DNA from: DASSKF01 sp035690725
GTDB taxonomy: Bacteria; Actinomycetota; Actinomycetes; Actinomycetales; Dermatophilaceae
Reading direction: 5' to 3'
Length of the DNA: 37,642 nt
Assembly: GCA_035690725.1 (NCBI GenBank)
Contig: DASSKF010000191.1
Coordinates: 1 to 37,642 of the forward strand
A program made the translations under genes and the position numbers. Positions 8,385 to 16,147 of this stretch are shown here, piece after piece (within the stretch, counting starts at the first letter, position 1; every line of letters starts with the position of its first letter). The notes below the pieces were generated by a model. It was not told the DNA's origin, ran no database searches, and was given only the letters and a program-made list of their open reading frames with translations.

Positions 8385-9262
8385 GCGCAACGGCAGCAGC
8401 CACCCGCGGTCGCGCGCGGCCCCGGCACAACTCGCTGGTCGTGCAGGCGCTGCGTGTGCGGCGCACCCAGGTCGGCCTCGTCCTCGTCGTCGTCGTGCTC
8501 GCCGCGGCGTTCATCGGACCCCTGTTCGCGCCCTACGGCCCAACGGAATTCGTGGGGCAGCCCTACCTCACGGACGTCAAGGACACGGCCTTCGGCACCG
8601 ACAACCTCGGACGTGACGTGTTGTCCCGGTTCCTCTACGGAGGACGGTGGCTGCTCGGGCTGTCCGCTGCGGCAACGGTGCTGGGGGTCGGGGTCGGTGC
8701 CCTCGTCGGGCTGGCCGCCGGGTATGTCCGCGGCTGGCTGGACGAGTTGATCATGCGCGGCGGTGACGTCCTGCTCGCGTTCCCGCAGGTGGTCATCGCC
8801 CTGCTGCTGCTCACGGTCATCGGCCCGCAGAAGTGGCTGCTGGTGCTCGTCGTGGCGCTCGGCCACGCGCCCCGGACGGCGCGCGTCATCCGTGGCGCCG
8901 CGCTGTCCGTGGTGGGGCGTGACTTCGTGCAGGCGGCCGAGTCGGCCGGTGTCCCCGCGTGGCGCATCATCGGGCGGGAGCTCCTGCCCAACGTCACGGG
9001 GTCCCTCATGGTGGAGGTCGGGTTGCGGCTCACCTACTCGATCGGGCTGATCGCCGCACTGAGCTTCCTGGGGTTGGGACTGCAGCCGCCCGCGGCCGAC
9101 TGGGGCCTGATGATCAACGAGAACCGCGTGGCGCTCACCGTGCAGCCGTGGGCGGTGCTGCTCCCGGTGCTCGCGATCGCCGTGCTCACCGTGGGCACGA
9201 ACCTGGTCACCGACGGAATCGCCCGCGCCTCGGCGGGCATCGGACGCGGAGTGGAGTCATGA
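8381..9262 (+). CDS. ABC importer permease, DppC type
   Basis: This 293-residue second permease of the Dpp-type importer has the OppC_N-like N-terminal helix (QVGLVLVVVVLAAAFIGPLF), the family motif FGTDNLGRDVLSRFLYGGR, and an EAA loop (DFVQAAESAGVPAWRIIGRE, then LLPNV). The ATG at 8381 overlaps the preceding stop by 4 nt. Its own stop overlaps the ATPase start at 9259 by 4 nt, so the importer genes are coupled. Confidence 0.9.
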   Translation: MSATAAATRGRARPRHNSLVVQALRVRRTQVGLVLVVVVLAAAFIGPLFAPYGPTEFVGQPYLTDVKDTAFGTDNLGRDVLSRFLYGGRWLLGLSAAATVLGVGVGALVGLAAGYVRGWLDELIMRGGDVLLAFPQVVIALLLLTVIGPQKWLLVLVVALGHAPRTARVIRGAALSVVGRDFVQAAESAGVPAWRIIGRELLPNVTGSLMVEVGLRLTYSIGLIAALSFLGLGLQPPAADWGLMINENRVALTVQPWAVLLPVLAIAVLTVGTNLVTDGIARASAGIGRGVES

Positions 9263-11052
9263 ACAGCTCGACCAGCCTGCAGATCACTGACCTCCGGATC
9301 GACGGCATGCCGTCACGCCGGGCCATCATCGACGACATCGACCTGGAGCTGCGACCGGGGGAGGTCCTCGGCGTGGTCGGCGAGTCCGGGTCGGGCAAGT
9401 CCACCCTCGCCCTCGCCGTGCTGGACTACGTCAAGGGCGGCACCGCACTCGTGAGCGGCACCGTGACGATCGGCGACACCGAGCTGACCAGCCTGCCCGT
9501 GCGCAAGGTGCGGAGGATGCGGGGCACGCACGTGGCCTACATCCCCCAGTCCCCGGCGTCGGCCCTGAACCCGGCCCTGCGCATCGGCACCCAGCTGCGC
9601 GAGTGCCTGACGGGACACGATGACCGTGCCACCGGGGAGGAGGCGGGCGGCCTGGCCCGGGTGCGGGAGGTACTCCGGGAGGTGGCCCTCCCCGACACCG
9701 ACGACTTCCTGCGCCGCTACGCGCACCAGCTGTCCGGCGGGCAGCAGCAGCGCGTCGTCATCGCCATGGCCTTCATCGCGCGCCCGTCCGTCATCGTCCT
9801 CGACGAGCCGACGACCGGCCTCGACGTCACGACGCAGAAGCACGTGCTCGCAACGGTCCGCGAGCTGTGCGCCACCTACGACGTCGCCGCCGTCTACATC
9901 AGCCACGACATGGCCGTCGTGGGCGAGCTCGCGGACCGGATCGCCGTCATGTACTCCGGCCGGATGGTCGAGGTCACCTCGGCCACGGAGCTGCTGGACG
10001 CTCCACAGCATCCCTACTCGGTCGGGCTGCTGTCGTCGGTGCCGGACGTGACCGGCCGGCGCCAGATCGAGGCGATACCCGGCTTCGCACCGTCGCCGAT
10101 GAACCGCCCGAGCGGCTGCGCCTTCGCCCCCCGGTGCCCGATCGTCACGGACGCGTGCCTCGTCGAGCCACCCGCTCCGACCGAGGTGGCTCCGGACCAC
10201 ACGGTCCGCTGCCTCCACCCCGGTGAGCTCCGCCTGCGGACCAGGCCGCGCGACCCCGCGGTGTTCTCCGACGAGGCGGACGCGGTGCCGCCGCTGGACG
10301 TGCAGGACCTGAAGGCGTGGTACACGGATGTCCCGGTGCTGGAGGGGATCAACCTGGCGGCCCGCCGCGGGGAGTGCCTGGCCCTGCTCGGCGAGTCGGG
10401 CAGTGGCAAGACGACGCTGTCCCGGTGCATCGCGGGCCTGCACCACCAGTACTCCGGGACGATCCGGCTCGAGGGTGCCGAGCTGCCACAGTCGAGCCGG
10501 GAACGCAGCCCCGAGCAGCGACGCCGGGTGCAGTACATCTTCCAGAACCCCTACGAGTCGCTGAACCCCCGGCGCACCGTCCGGGAGCTGGTGACCGGAC
10601 CGCTGCGCTACCTCGTCGGCAAGGTCCCCGACACCGAGGAGCGCCTCCAGCAGGTGCTCACCCGGGTGGCCCTGCGCGCCGACCTCGCCGACCGCTACCC
10701 CGAACAGCTCAGCGGCGGGGAGCGGCAGCGCGTCGCCATCGCGCGGGCCCTGATCGCCGAGCCGGAAGTCCTCGTCTGCGACGAGATCACCTCTGCCCTC
10801 GACGTCTCCGTCCAGGCCTCGATCGCCGAGCTGCTGTGGCAGCTGCAGCAGGAGCTCGGCCTCACCCTGCTGTTCGTCACCCACAACATCGCCCTGGTGC
10901 GCCACGTGGCCCAGACGGTGGCCGTCCTGTCCGGCGGGGTGCTCGTGGAGCAGGGCCGCACCGAGGAGGTTCTCGACCACCCCCAGCACGAGTACACCCG
11001 CGGCCTGGTGGCGGACACCCCCACCTTCGAGCTGACCGGGCCGGTCCCGTGA
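9259..11052 (+). CDS. Dpp-type ABC importer ATPase, fused DppD-DppF double-NBD protein
   Basis: This 597-residue protein holds both ATPase domains of the importer in one chain. NBD1 (residues about 8-265) has Walker A GESGSGKST, signature LSGGQQQR, Walker B VIVLDEPTTGLD and H-loop ISHD. It is followed by the oligopeptide-transporter C-terminal extension with its cysteine cluster (GCAFAPRCPIVTDAC, then VRCLHPGEL). NBD2 (about 348-590) has Walker A GESGSGKTT, LSGGERQR, a Walker B variant VLVCDEITSALD (Ile-Thr in place of Pro-Thr) and H-loop VTHN. The start ATG overlaps the permease stop, and the stop overlaps the downstream esterase GTG. Confidence 0.9.
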   Translation: MNSSTSLQITDLRIDGMPSRRAIIDDIDLELRPGEVLGVVGESGSGKSTLALAVLDYVKGGTALVSGTVTIGDTELTSLPVRKVRRMRGTHVAYIPQSPASALNPALRIGTQLRECLTGHDDRATGEEAGGLARVREVLREVALPDTDDFLRRYAHQLSGGQQQRVVIAMAFIARPSVIVLDEPTTGLDVTTQKHVLATVRELCATYDVAAVYISHDMAVVGELADRIAVMYSGRMVEVTSATELLDAPQHPYSVGLLSSVPDVTGRRQIEAIPGFAPSPMNRPSGCAFAPRCPIVTDACLVEPPAPTEVAPDHTVRCLHPGELRLRTRPRDPAVFSDEADAVPPLDVQDLKAWYTDVPVLEGINLAARRGECLALLGESGSGKTTLSRCIAGLHHQYSGTIRLEGAELPQSSRERSPEQRRRVQYIFQNPYESLNPRRTVRELVTGPLRYLVGKVPDTEERLQQVLTRVALRADLADRYPEQLSGGERQRVAIARALIAEPEVLVCDEITSALDVSVQASIAELLWQLQQELGLTLLFVTHNIALVRHVAQTVAVLSGGVLVEQGRTEEVLDHPQHEYTRGLVADTPTFELTGPVP

Positions 11053-12020
11053 GCCCGGTGCGGGACCGCCTCTACCCCGAGAACGCCCGGCTGCTCGCGC
11101 AGCTCGACGACGCGCCGCTCCCCGGGGACCCGCGCTTCGACCTCGCGCGGTCCCGACGCGAGGTGAGCCGCAGTGCCCCCGCCTGGCTGGGCACCGGCCG
11201 GTGCGTGGTCCGGGACGCCGAGCTCGCGGGGGTGCCCTGCCGGGTGTACTGCCCGCCCCGCCCACAGGGCATGGTGGTGCACGCCCACGGTGGCGGTTTC
11301 GTCGAGGGTGACCTCGAGACCCACGACGCGGTGTGTCGCGAGCTGTCGGTCTGCTCCGGCTGGGCCGTGGCCGCCGTGGACTACCGGCTCGCCCCCGAGC
11401 ACCCGTTCCCCGCTGCCTACGAGGACGTCGAGGCGGTCGTCGACGAGGTGCGGTCGGGTGGTCCTCGCCCCCCGGCGCTGGAAGGCGTGCCGCGCGAGCC
11501 GGTGGCACTGGTGGGGGACAGCGCCGGGGCCGTGATCGTCGCAGGGATCACCCTCCGGGAACGGCGGGCACGAGCCGGGGCCCCGACGCGATTCGCCCTG
11601 CAGGTGCTCGTCTACCCCGACTGCGGACAGGTCGACGGGCTGGTCGCCGTGCCGGACATCGAGCGTGGGTTCGGGCTGACGCCCGAGGCGAGGGACTGGT
11701 ACCACACGGCCTTCGTGCCGGACGGCGGTGACGTGGAGGAGCTGGCGCCCCTGCGTTCCGGTTCGTATGCCGACCTGCCGCCCGCCGTGGTCATCACCGC
11801 CGAGCTGGACCCCCTTCGGGAGAGCGCGGAGGAGTATGCCGCGCGCCTGGCAGGTGCCGGCGTTCCGGTCGTCTGCACCCGCTACCTCGGTGCCGTGCAC
11901 GGCTTCTGGCGACGTCCCGGGCACCTGCAGTCGGCCACGGCCGCGGTGGACCAGGTCGCGGCGGCGCTCCGGCGTCTCGCCGACGGGCGCGGCGAGGACG
12001 AGGACACGCCGGCAGGCTGA
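11049..12020 (+). CDS. Alpha/beta hydrolase, HSL-family carboxylesterase
   Basis: This 323-residue cytosolic esterase has the oxyanion-hole motif HGGGF, followed by DYRLAPEHPFPAAYED, the nucleophile elbow GDSAG, the acid region ELDPLRE and the catalytic His in AVHGFW. All members of the catalytic triad are present. The GTG start overlaps the ATPase stop (GTGA), so it is the last gene of the carnitine/importer operon. That position makes it a good candidate for hydrolysing imported O-acylcarnitines, or another ester of the pathway, to free carnitine. This is inference from context; the family is broad in substrate. Confidence 0.85.
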   Translation: MSPVRDRLYPENARLLAQLDDAPLPGDPRFDLARSRREVSRSAPAWLGTGRCVVRDAELAGVPCRVYCPPRPQGMVVHAHGGGFVEGDLETHDAVCRELSVCSGWAVAAVDYRLAPEHPFPAAYEDVEAVVDEVRSGGPRPPALEGVPREPVALVGDSAGAVIVAGITLRERRARAGAPTRFALQVLVYPDCGQVDGLVAVPDIERGFGLTPEARDWYHTAFVPDGGDVEELAPLRSGSYADLPPAVVITAELDPLRESAEEYAARLAGAGVPVVCTRYLGAVHGFWRRPGHLQSATAAVDQVAAALRRLADGRGEDEDTPAG

Positions 12021-12034
12021 GGTTGCCTACCGGC
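12008..12034. terminator. Hairpin spanning the two convergent stop codons (esterase / caiD)
   Basis: GCCGGCAGGC (12008-12017) and GCCTACCGGC (12025-12034) pair at 9 of 10 positions around a 7-nt loop. The loop holds most of the TGA of the esterase, and the right arm holds the stop of caiD. Only 6 bp separate the two genes, so this must serve both strands if termination occurs here. Confidence 0.55.
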
Positions 12035-12815
12035 CGGTCCACTCGGGCGGCCGCTTCTCGGCGAAGGCCCGCGCTCCCTCGGTGGCGTCCTCGGAGTCCA
12101 GCACCTGGTGGTACGCCCGCATCTGCTCACCGCGCATGACGGCGAACGCCTCCGCGACACCGACGGCCTCGGTGGCACGGGTCACCTCCTTGACTGCTGC
12201 GACGGACAACGGCGCCGCCGAGCAGACCTCACGCGCGAGCGCCAACGCGGCCTCCCGCAGCTCCGATCCCGGCACGACCCGGTTCACCAGTCCCCACCGG
12301 CTCGCCTCCTCGGCGGGCATCCTCCGCCCGGTGAGCAGCATCTCCGCCGCGATCGCCCGTGGCAGCCGGCGCGGGAGCCGCACCATGCCACCGGAGTCCG
12401 GCACCAGCCCGAGCCGCACCTCCGGCAGCGCGAACTCGGCGTCGTCCGCGGCGACGAGAAGGTCCGCGGCCAGCGCGAGCTCGAAGCCGCCCCCGATGGC
12501 CAGGCCGTTGACCGCTGCGATGACCGGCTTGTCCAGGTCGAACAACTCGGTCAGGCCGGCGAAGCCGCCCGGGCCGTGGTCGGCGTCCGCTGCCTCGCCC
12601 TGTGCCGCTGCCTTGAGGTCCCAGCCGGCACAGAAGAACCGGTCACCGGCGCCGGTGAGGACGGCCACCCGCAGGGCCGGGTCGTCGCGCAGGGTGGTGA
12701 AGGCGTCGTGGAGCAGGTGGCTCGTCCCGACGTCCACCGCGTTGGCCGGTGACCGGTCGAGCGTGACGAGCAGGACGCCCTGCTCGGCCTGTTCCCATCG
12801 GACGGCGCGGTTCAC
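12027..12815 (-). CDS. caiD: Carnitinyl-CoA dehydratase (crotonobetainyl-CoA hydratase), CaiD-like
   Basis: This 262-residue crotonase-fold enzyme interconverts crotonobetainyl-CoA and L-carnitinyl-CoA. The resemblance to enterobacterial CaiD, as I remember that sequence, is close and continuous: AGWDLKAAAQGEA, ADHGPGGFAGLTELF, LDKPVIAAVNGLAIGGGFE, LALAADLLVAADDAEFALPE, RLGLVPDSGG, and the C-terminal LDSEDATEGARAFAEKR. Both crotonase catalytic glutamates are present (E112 in GGGFE, E132 in LPE). It is the last gene of a minus-strand operon, and its ATG overlaps the synthetase stop by 4 nt. In this aerobic setting it would run as a hydratase making carnitinyl-CoA (inference). Confidence 0.9.
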   Translation of the reverse strand: MNRAVRWEQAEQGVLLVTLDRSPANAVDVGTSHLLHDAFTTLRDDPALRVAVLTGAGDRFFCAGWDLKAAAQGEAADADHGPGGFAGLTELFDLDKPVIAAVNGLAIGGGFELALAADLLVAADDAEFALPEVRLGLVPDSGGMVRLPRRLPRAIAAEMLLTGRRMPAEEASRWGLVNRVVPGSELREAALALAREVCSAAPLSVAAVKEVTRATEAVGVAEAFAVMRGEQMRAYHQVLDSEDATEGARAFAEKRPPEWTGR

Positions 12816-14920
12816 TGTGGGGCTCCTTGCGTCAGGACTGCTGTGGGTGCTGCGTCGGCTCGCCTCACGGCGCGTTGCAGGACGACGTCAACGGCGACCG
12901 CGCCGTGGCCGTCCGGACGGACGAGCAGGGGGTTCACCTCGAGGTCGACGAGGTCGTCACGGGCCGCGGTGGCGTAGTCGGCGATCGCCAGCACCGCTCG
13001 CACCGTCGCGCCGACGTCCCCCCGGGGGCGACCCCTCGTGCCGTCGAGGAGCGGCCAGCTCCGCAGGCGGTGCAGCGCCCGCACCACCTCGTCAGCGGAC
13101 ACGGGGAGCAGCAGGGTCACCGTGTCGCGGAACAGCTCGACGAGGGTCCCACCGGCGCCGATGGTCAGGGCTGCTCCCATCGCCGGGTCCTGGCGCACCG
13201 AGACGACCAGCTCGGCGACGGCGTCCGGCACGAGGCGTTCGACCAGGAACCGATCGGCGAGCGGGGTCATCCCGGCGACAGCGGCCGCCACCTGCTCCCC
13301 GTCGTGCAGGTCGAGGCGCACGCCGCCGACGTCCGTCTTGTGGGCCAGCCCGGGGGACAGCGCCTTGACCACGACCGGGAAGCCGACCGATGCAGCGGCC
13401 TCGCCGGCCTCCGCAGCGCGGGTGCGTGCGCCGACCGGGACCGGCACCCCGTGCCGGGCGAGCGCCTGCTTGCCGGTCCACTCGTCCACCATCGTGGTGG
13501 CACCACCCGACGGTGCCGACGGCGACGCAGGCGGCGCCAGCGGCCCGACGTCCAGCGACCGTCGCCGTGCCTCACCGATGGACGTCGCGGCGGCGATGGC
13601 GCGGATGCCGTCGGCGGTGCCCTGCAGCGGGGCGATGCCCTCGCGGAGCAGGTGCGCGCGAGCGCGTTCGGGCAGTCCTTCCGGCAGCGTGCTGAGCACG
13701 GCGGCGGGCGCCTGCGTGGTGCGCTGCGCCCGGGTGAACGCCTGCAGGGTGCTCCACCAGTCACCGGTGTCGGCCGGCGGGTGCGGGAGGTCGAGCACGA
13801 GGACGTGCAGGTCGAGGCGGGCACCGAGCAGCGCGGTGAAGCACGCCTCCTGCTGCGTCGGGTCGCCCCACACATAGGTGTGGTAGTCGAGCGGGTTGCC
13901 CACCGCGACAGCCTGGCCCAGCACCGCACGCAGCCGCGCGGCGGAGTCGGGCGGAAGGGACGGCATACCGAGGCCGTGGTGGTGGGCCAGGTCCGCCACG
14001 AGCGCTGCCTCGCCGCCCGAGCAGCTGGCCGTGGCGATGCCCCGTCCGGGGAGCGGCCCGTGGACGTGCAGCAGCTTGAGCGTCTCGACGAAGGTCGAGA
14101 CGTCGTGCACGCGCGCGATGCCGTGGCGGGTGAACATCGCGTCCCACAGCTCGTCGGAGCCGGTCAGGGACGCGGTGTGCGAGACGCCGGTCTGCGCACC
14201 GAGTCGTGAGCTGCCGGTCTTGAGCACGACGATCGGCACACCGCGTCGCGACGCGGCCAGCGCCGCCCGGGACAGGGCGGCGACGTCGCGAACGCCCTCC
14301 AGGTGCAACCCGATCGCGGAGACCCGAGGGTCGGCCAGCATCGCCTCGACCAGCTGTGCCGCGTCCGTCACGGCGGCGTTGCCGACGGTCACCAGGTGGG
14401 CCACGGGCAGCGAGCGCTGCTGCATGCTGAGGTTCTGGGCCAGGTTGCCGCTCTGGGTGACCACCCCCACACCGCGCTCGACCGGCGTGCCGCCGTGCTG
14501 GTCCGGCCAGAGCGCCACCCGGTCCAGGTAGTTCAGTAGTCCCATGCAGTTCGGCCCGAGGAGGGCCATCGCGCCGGCCGCCGCGCAGAGCCGCTCCTGC
14601 AGCTCCGGCTCGCCCGCCTCCGCGAACCCGGAGGCGTGGCAGACGGCCCCACCCGCGCCGCGCGCGGCCAGCTGGGCCACCACCCGGACGCTGTCCGCAG
14701 CCGGCACCGCGACCAGTGCCGCGTCCGGCGGGCGGGGGAGGGCGGCGACGTCGGGGTAGCAGGGGAGGCCCTCGAGCGTCCGCCGTGAGGGGTGGACCGG
14801 CCACATCTCGCCGGCGAACCCCAGGTCGCGGCACTGGCGCACGGCCACTGCTGCTCGCTCCCCACCGATGAAGGCGATGTGCCGCGGGGACAGCAGCCGC
14901 TGCAGTGCCGTGCGGGTCAT
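12812..14920 (-). CDS. Acyl-CoA synthetase, ADP/NDP-forming (candidate gamma-butyrobetaine/crotonobetaine-CoA ligase)
   Basis: This 702-residue fused ADP-forming CoA ligase has a CoA-binding Rossmann domain (about 5-130; LGPNCMGLLNYLDRVALWP), succinyl-CoA-ligase-like domains with VGVVTQSGNL and the expected phosphohistidine loop GVSHTASLTG (H248), and a C-terminal ATP-grasp domain (about 480-702; EWTGKQALARHGVPVP, VVVKALSPGLAHKTDVGGV). It activates a carboxylate to a CoA thioester with ATP giving ADP and phosphate. In classical carnitine operons this job belongs to AMP-forming CaiC or transferase CaiB; neither is here. Position between caiD and an acyl-CoA dehydrogenase, with 4-nt overlaps on both sides, points to gamma-butyrobetaine, crotonobetaine or carnitine as substrate. 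Confidence 0.85.
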   Translation of the reverse strand: MTRTALQRLLSPRHIAFIGGERAAVAVRQCRDLGFAGEMWPVHPSRRTLEGLPCYPDVAALPRPPDAALVAVPAADSVRVVAQLAARGAGGAVCHASGFAEAGEPELQERLCAAAGAMALLGPNCMGLLNYLDRVALWPDQHGGTPVERGVGVVTQSGNLAQNLSMQQRSLPVAHLVTVGNAAVTDAAQLVEAMLADPRVSAIGLHLEGVRDVAALSRAALAASRRGVPIVVLKTGSSRLGAQTGVSHTASLTGSDELWDAMFTRHGIARVHDVSTFVETLKLLHVHGPLPGRGIATASCSGGEAALVADLAHHHGLGMPSLPPDSAARLRAVLGQAVAVGNPLDYHTYVWGDPTQQEACFTALLGARLDLHVLVLDLPHPPADTGDWWSTLQAFTRAQRTTQAPAAVLSTLPEGLPERARAHLLREGIAPLQGTADGIRAIAAATSIGEARRRSLDVGPLAPPASPSAPSGGATTMVDEWTGKQALARHGVPVPVGARTRAAEAGEAAASVGFPVVVKALSPGLAHKTDVGGVRLDLHDGEQVAAAVAGMTPLADRFLVERLVPDAVAELVVSVRQDPAMGAALTIGAGGTLVELFRDTVTLLLPVSADEVVRALHRLRSWPLLDGTRGRPRGDVGATVRAVLAIADYATAARDDLVDLEVNPLLVRPDGHGAVAVDVVLQRAVRRADAAPTAVLTQGAPQ

Positions 14921-16077
14921 GAGCCCAGGGGCCGCAGCATGGACCGCGCGATGATGTGTCGCTGGATCTCGCTGGTGCCGTCCCAGATCCGTTCGACCCT
15001 CGCGTCGCGCCAGAACCGCTCGATCGGCAGCTCGGCCATCAGCCCCATGCCGCCGAAGACCTGCACGGCGCGGTCGGTGATCCGGCCGAGGGCCTCGGAG
15101 GCGAACAGCTTGGCCATGGCCGCGTCCCGGTCGGTCATCCGACCGTGGTCGAGCAGGGAGGCCGCGCGCAGCGTCAGCAGGTCGGCCGCCTCGAGCTCGG
15201 TGGCCATGTCCGCGAGCTGGAACCCGACGCCCTGGAAGCGGCCGATGGTCTGGCCGAACTGGCTGCGCTGGGCCGCCCACTCGGTCGCCAGCTCGAGGAC
15301 CCGGCGGGAACGTCCGACGCTCGTGGCGGCCACGCTGAGCCGGCTGGCGCCGAGCCACTCACCCATGAGCTCGAAGCCGCGCCCCTCCTCGCCGAGCCGC
15401 TGGCCCACCGGCACCCGGCAGTCCTGGAAGGCCAGCTCGCACTGGTGGTAGCCGCGGTGGGAGACGCAGGCCGACCCCCGGCGCACCGTCACACCGGGAG
15501 CGTCGAGGTCGACCAGCAGGGCGGTGATCCGCTTCTTCGGGCCGGCGCTGGTCTGCTCGGTGCCCGTTGCGGCGAACAGGATGACGAAGTCGGCCATGTC
15601 GGCGTGGCTGATGAAGTGCTTGGTCCCGTTGACGACGTAGGCGTCGTCCCGGCGCACGGCGGTCGTCGTCATGGACCGGATGTCCGACCCGGCACCCGGC
15701 TCGGACATCGCCAGGCAGTCGTGTCGCTCGCCGCGCACCGCCGGCAGCAGGTAGCGCTCGCGCTGTTCGCCCTCGCAGGCCTGGAGGATGTTGCTGGGCC
15801 GGGCGACCAGGCTCTGCAGGGCGTAGCTGGCTCGTCCGAGCTCACGCTCGACCAACGTCATCCCCACGGCGTCGAGGCCGGGACCACCGACGTCCGCCGG
15901 CATGTTCGCGGCATACATCCCCGCAGCGATGGCGCGCTCGCGCACCTGGGCGGCGAGCTCGGGCGACACCTCGTCCGCGCGCTCGACGGCGTCCTCGTGC
16001 GGGTACAGCTCGCGTTCGACGAAACTGCGCGTCGTCTCCACGATCGCGCGCTGCTCCTCGGTGAGCTCCAGGTCCAC
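14917..16077 (-). CDS. Acyl-CoA dehydrogenase (candidate gamma-butyrobetainyl-CoA dehydrogenase)
   Basis: This 386-residue FAD enzyme of the acyl-CoA dehydrogenase family would form the alpha-beta double bond of crotonobetainyl-CoA. Motifs in order: LELTEEQRAIVETTRSFVER, MPADVGGPGLDAVGMTLVERE, flavin-contact AMSEPGAGSD, GTKHFISHADMADFVILFAA, RSQFGQTIGRFQ, QVFGGMGLMAELPIERFWRD, and RIWDGTSEIQRH. At the usual catalytic-base position (E in YEGTSEIQ) this protein has Asp (D366). The GTG at 16077 is preceded by GAGGAGGG at 7-8 bp. It overlaps the synthetase by 4 nt. The anaerobic CaiA reduction of crotonobetaine is the reverse reaction; with ETF genes nearby, oxidation is favoured here. Confidence 0.85.
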   Translation of the reverse strand: MDLELTEEQRAIVETTRSFVERELYPHEDAVERADEVSPELAAQVRERAIAAGMYAANMPADVGGPGLDAVGMTLVERELGRASYALQSLVARPSNILQACEGEQRERYLLPAVRGERHDCLAMSEPGAGSDIRSMTTTAVRRDDAYVVNGTKHFISHADMADFVILFAATGTEQTSAGPKKRITALLVDLDAPGVTVRRGSACVSHRGYHQCELAFQDCRVPVGQRLGEEGRGFELMGEWLGASRLSVAATSVGRSRRVLELATEWAAQRSQFGQTIGRFQGVGFQLADMATELEAADLLTLRAASLLDHGRMTDRDAAMAKLFASEALGRITDRAVQVFGGMGLMAELPIERFWRDARVERIWDGTSEIQRHIIARSMLRPLGS

Positions 16078-16095
16078 GGGCGGTCCCTCCTCGGT

Positions 16096-16147
16096 CAGTA
16101 CCGGATGCCAGTACCGGATGCCAGTACCGGATGTCAGTGCCGGATGC
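16096..16147. repeat. Four tandem copies of a 13-bp unit at the thioesterase 3' end
   Basis: CAGTACCGGATGC is repeated at 16096, 16109 and 16122 (third copy ends in T), and a fourth copy with one A-to-G change starts at 16135. On the minus strand the thioesterase stop lies at the junction of copies 3 and 4. Copy 4 encodes the last residues GIRH, and the rest fills the gap before the acyl-CoA dehydrogenase ribosome site. The unit length is not a multiple of three, so copy-number change would move the stop and vary the spacing. Confidence 0.9.

Noticed and set aside
12027..12815. Assignment as a generic enoyl-CoA hydratase (PaaF/EchA)
   Set aside because: Long stretches such as AGWDLKAAAQGEA and GPGGFAGLTELF are characteristic of CaiD rather than general crotonases, and the genomic context agrees.
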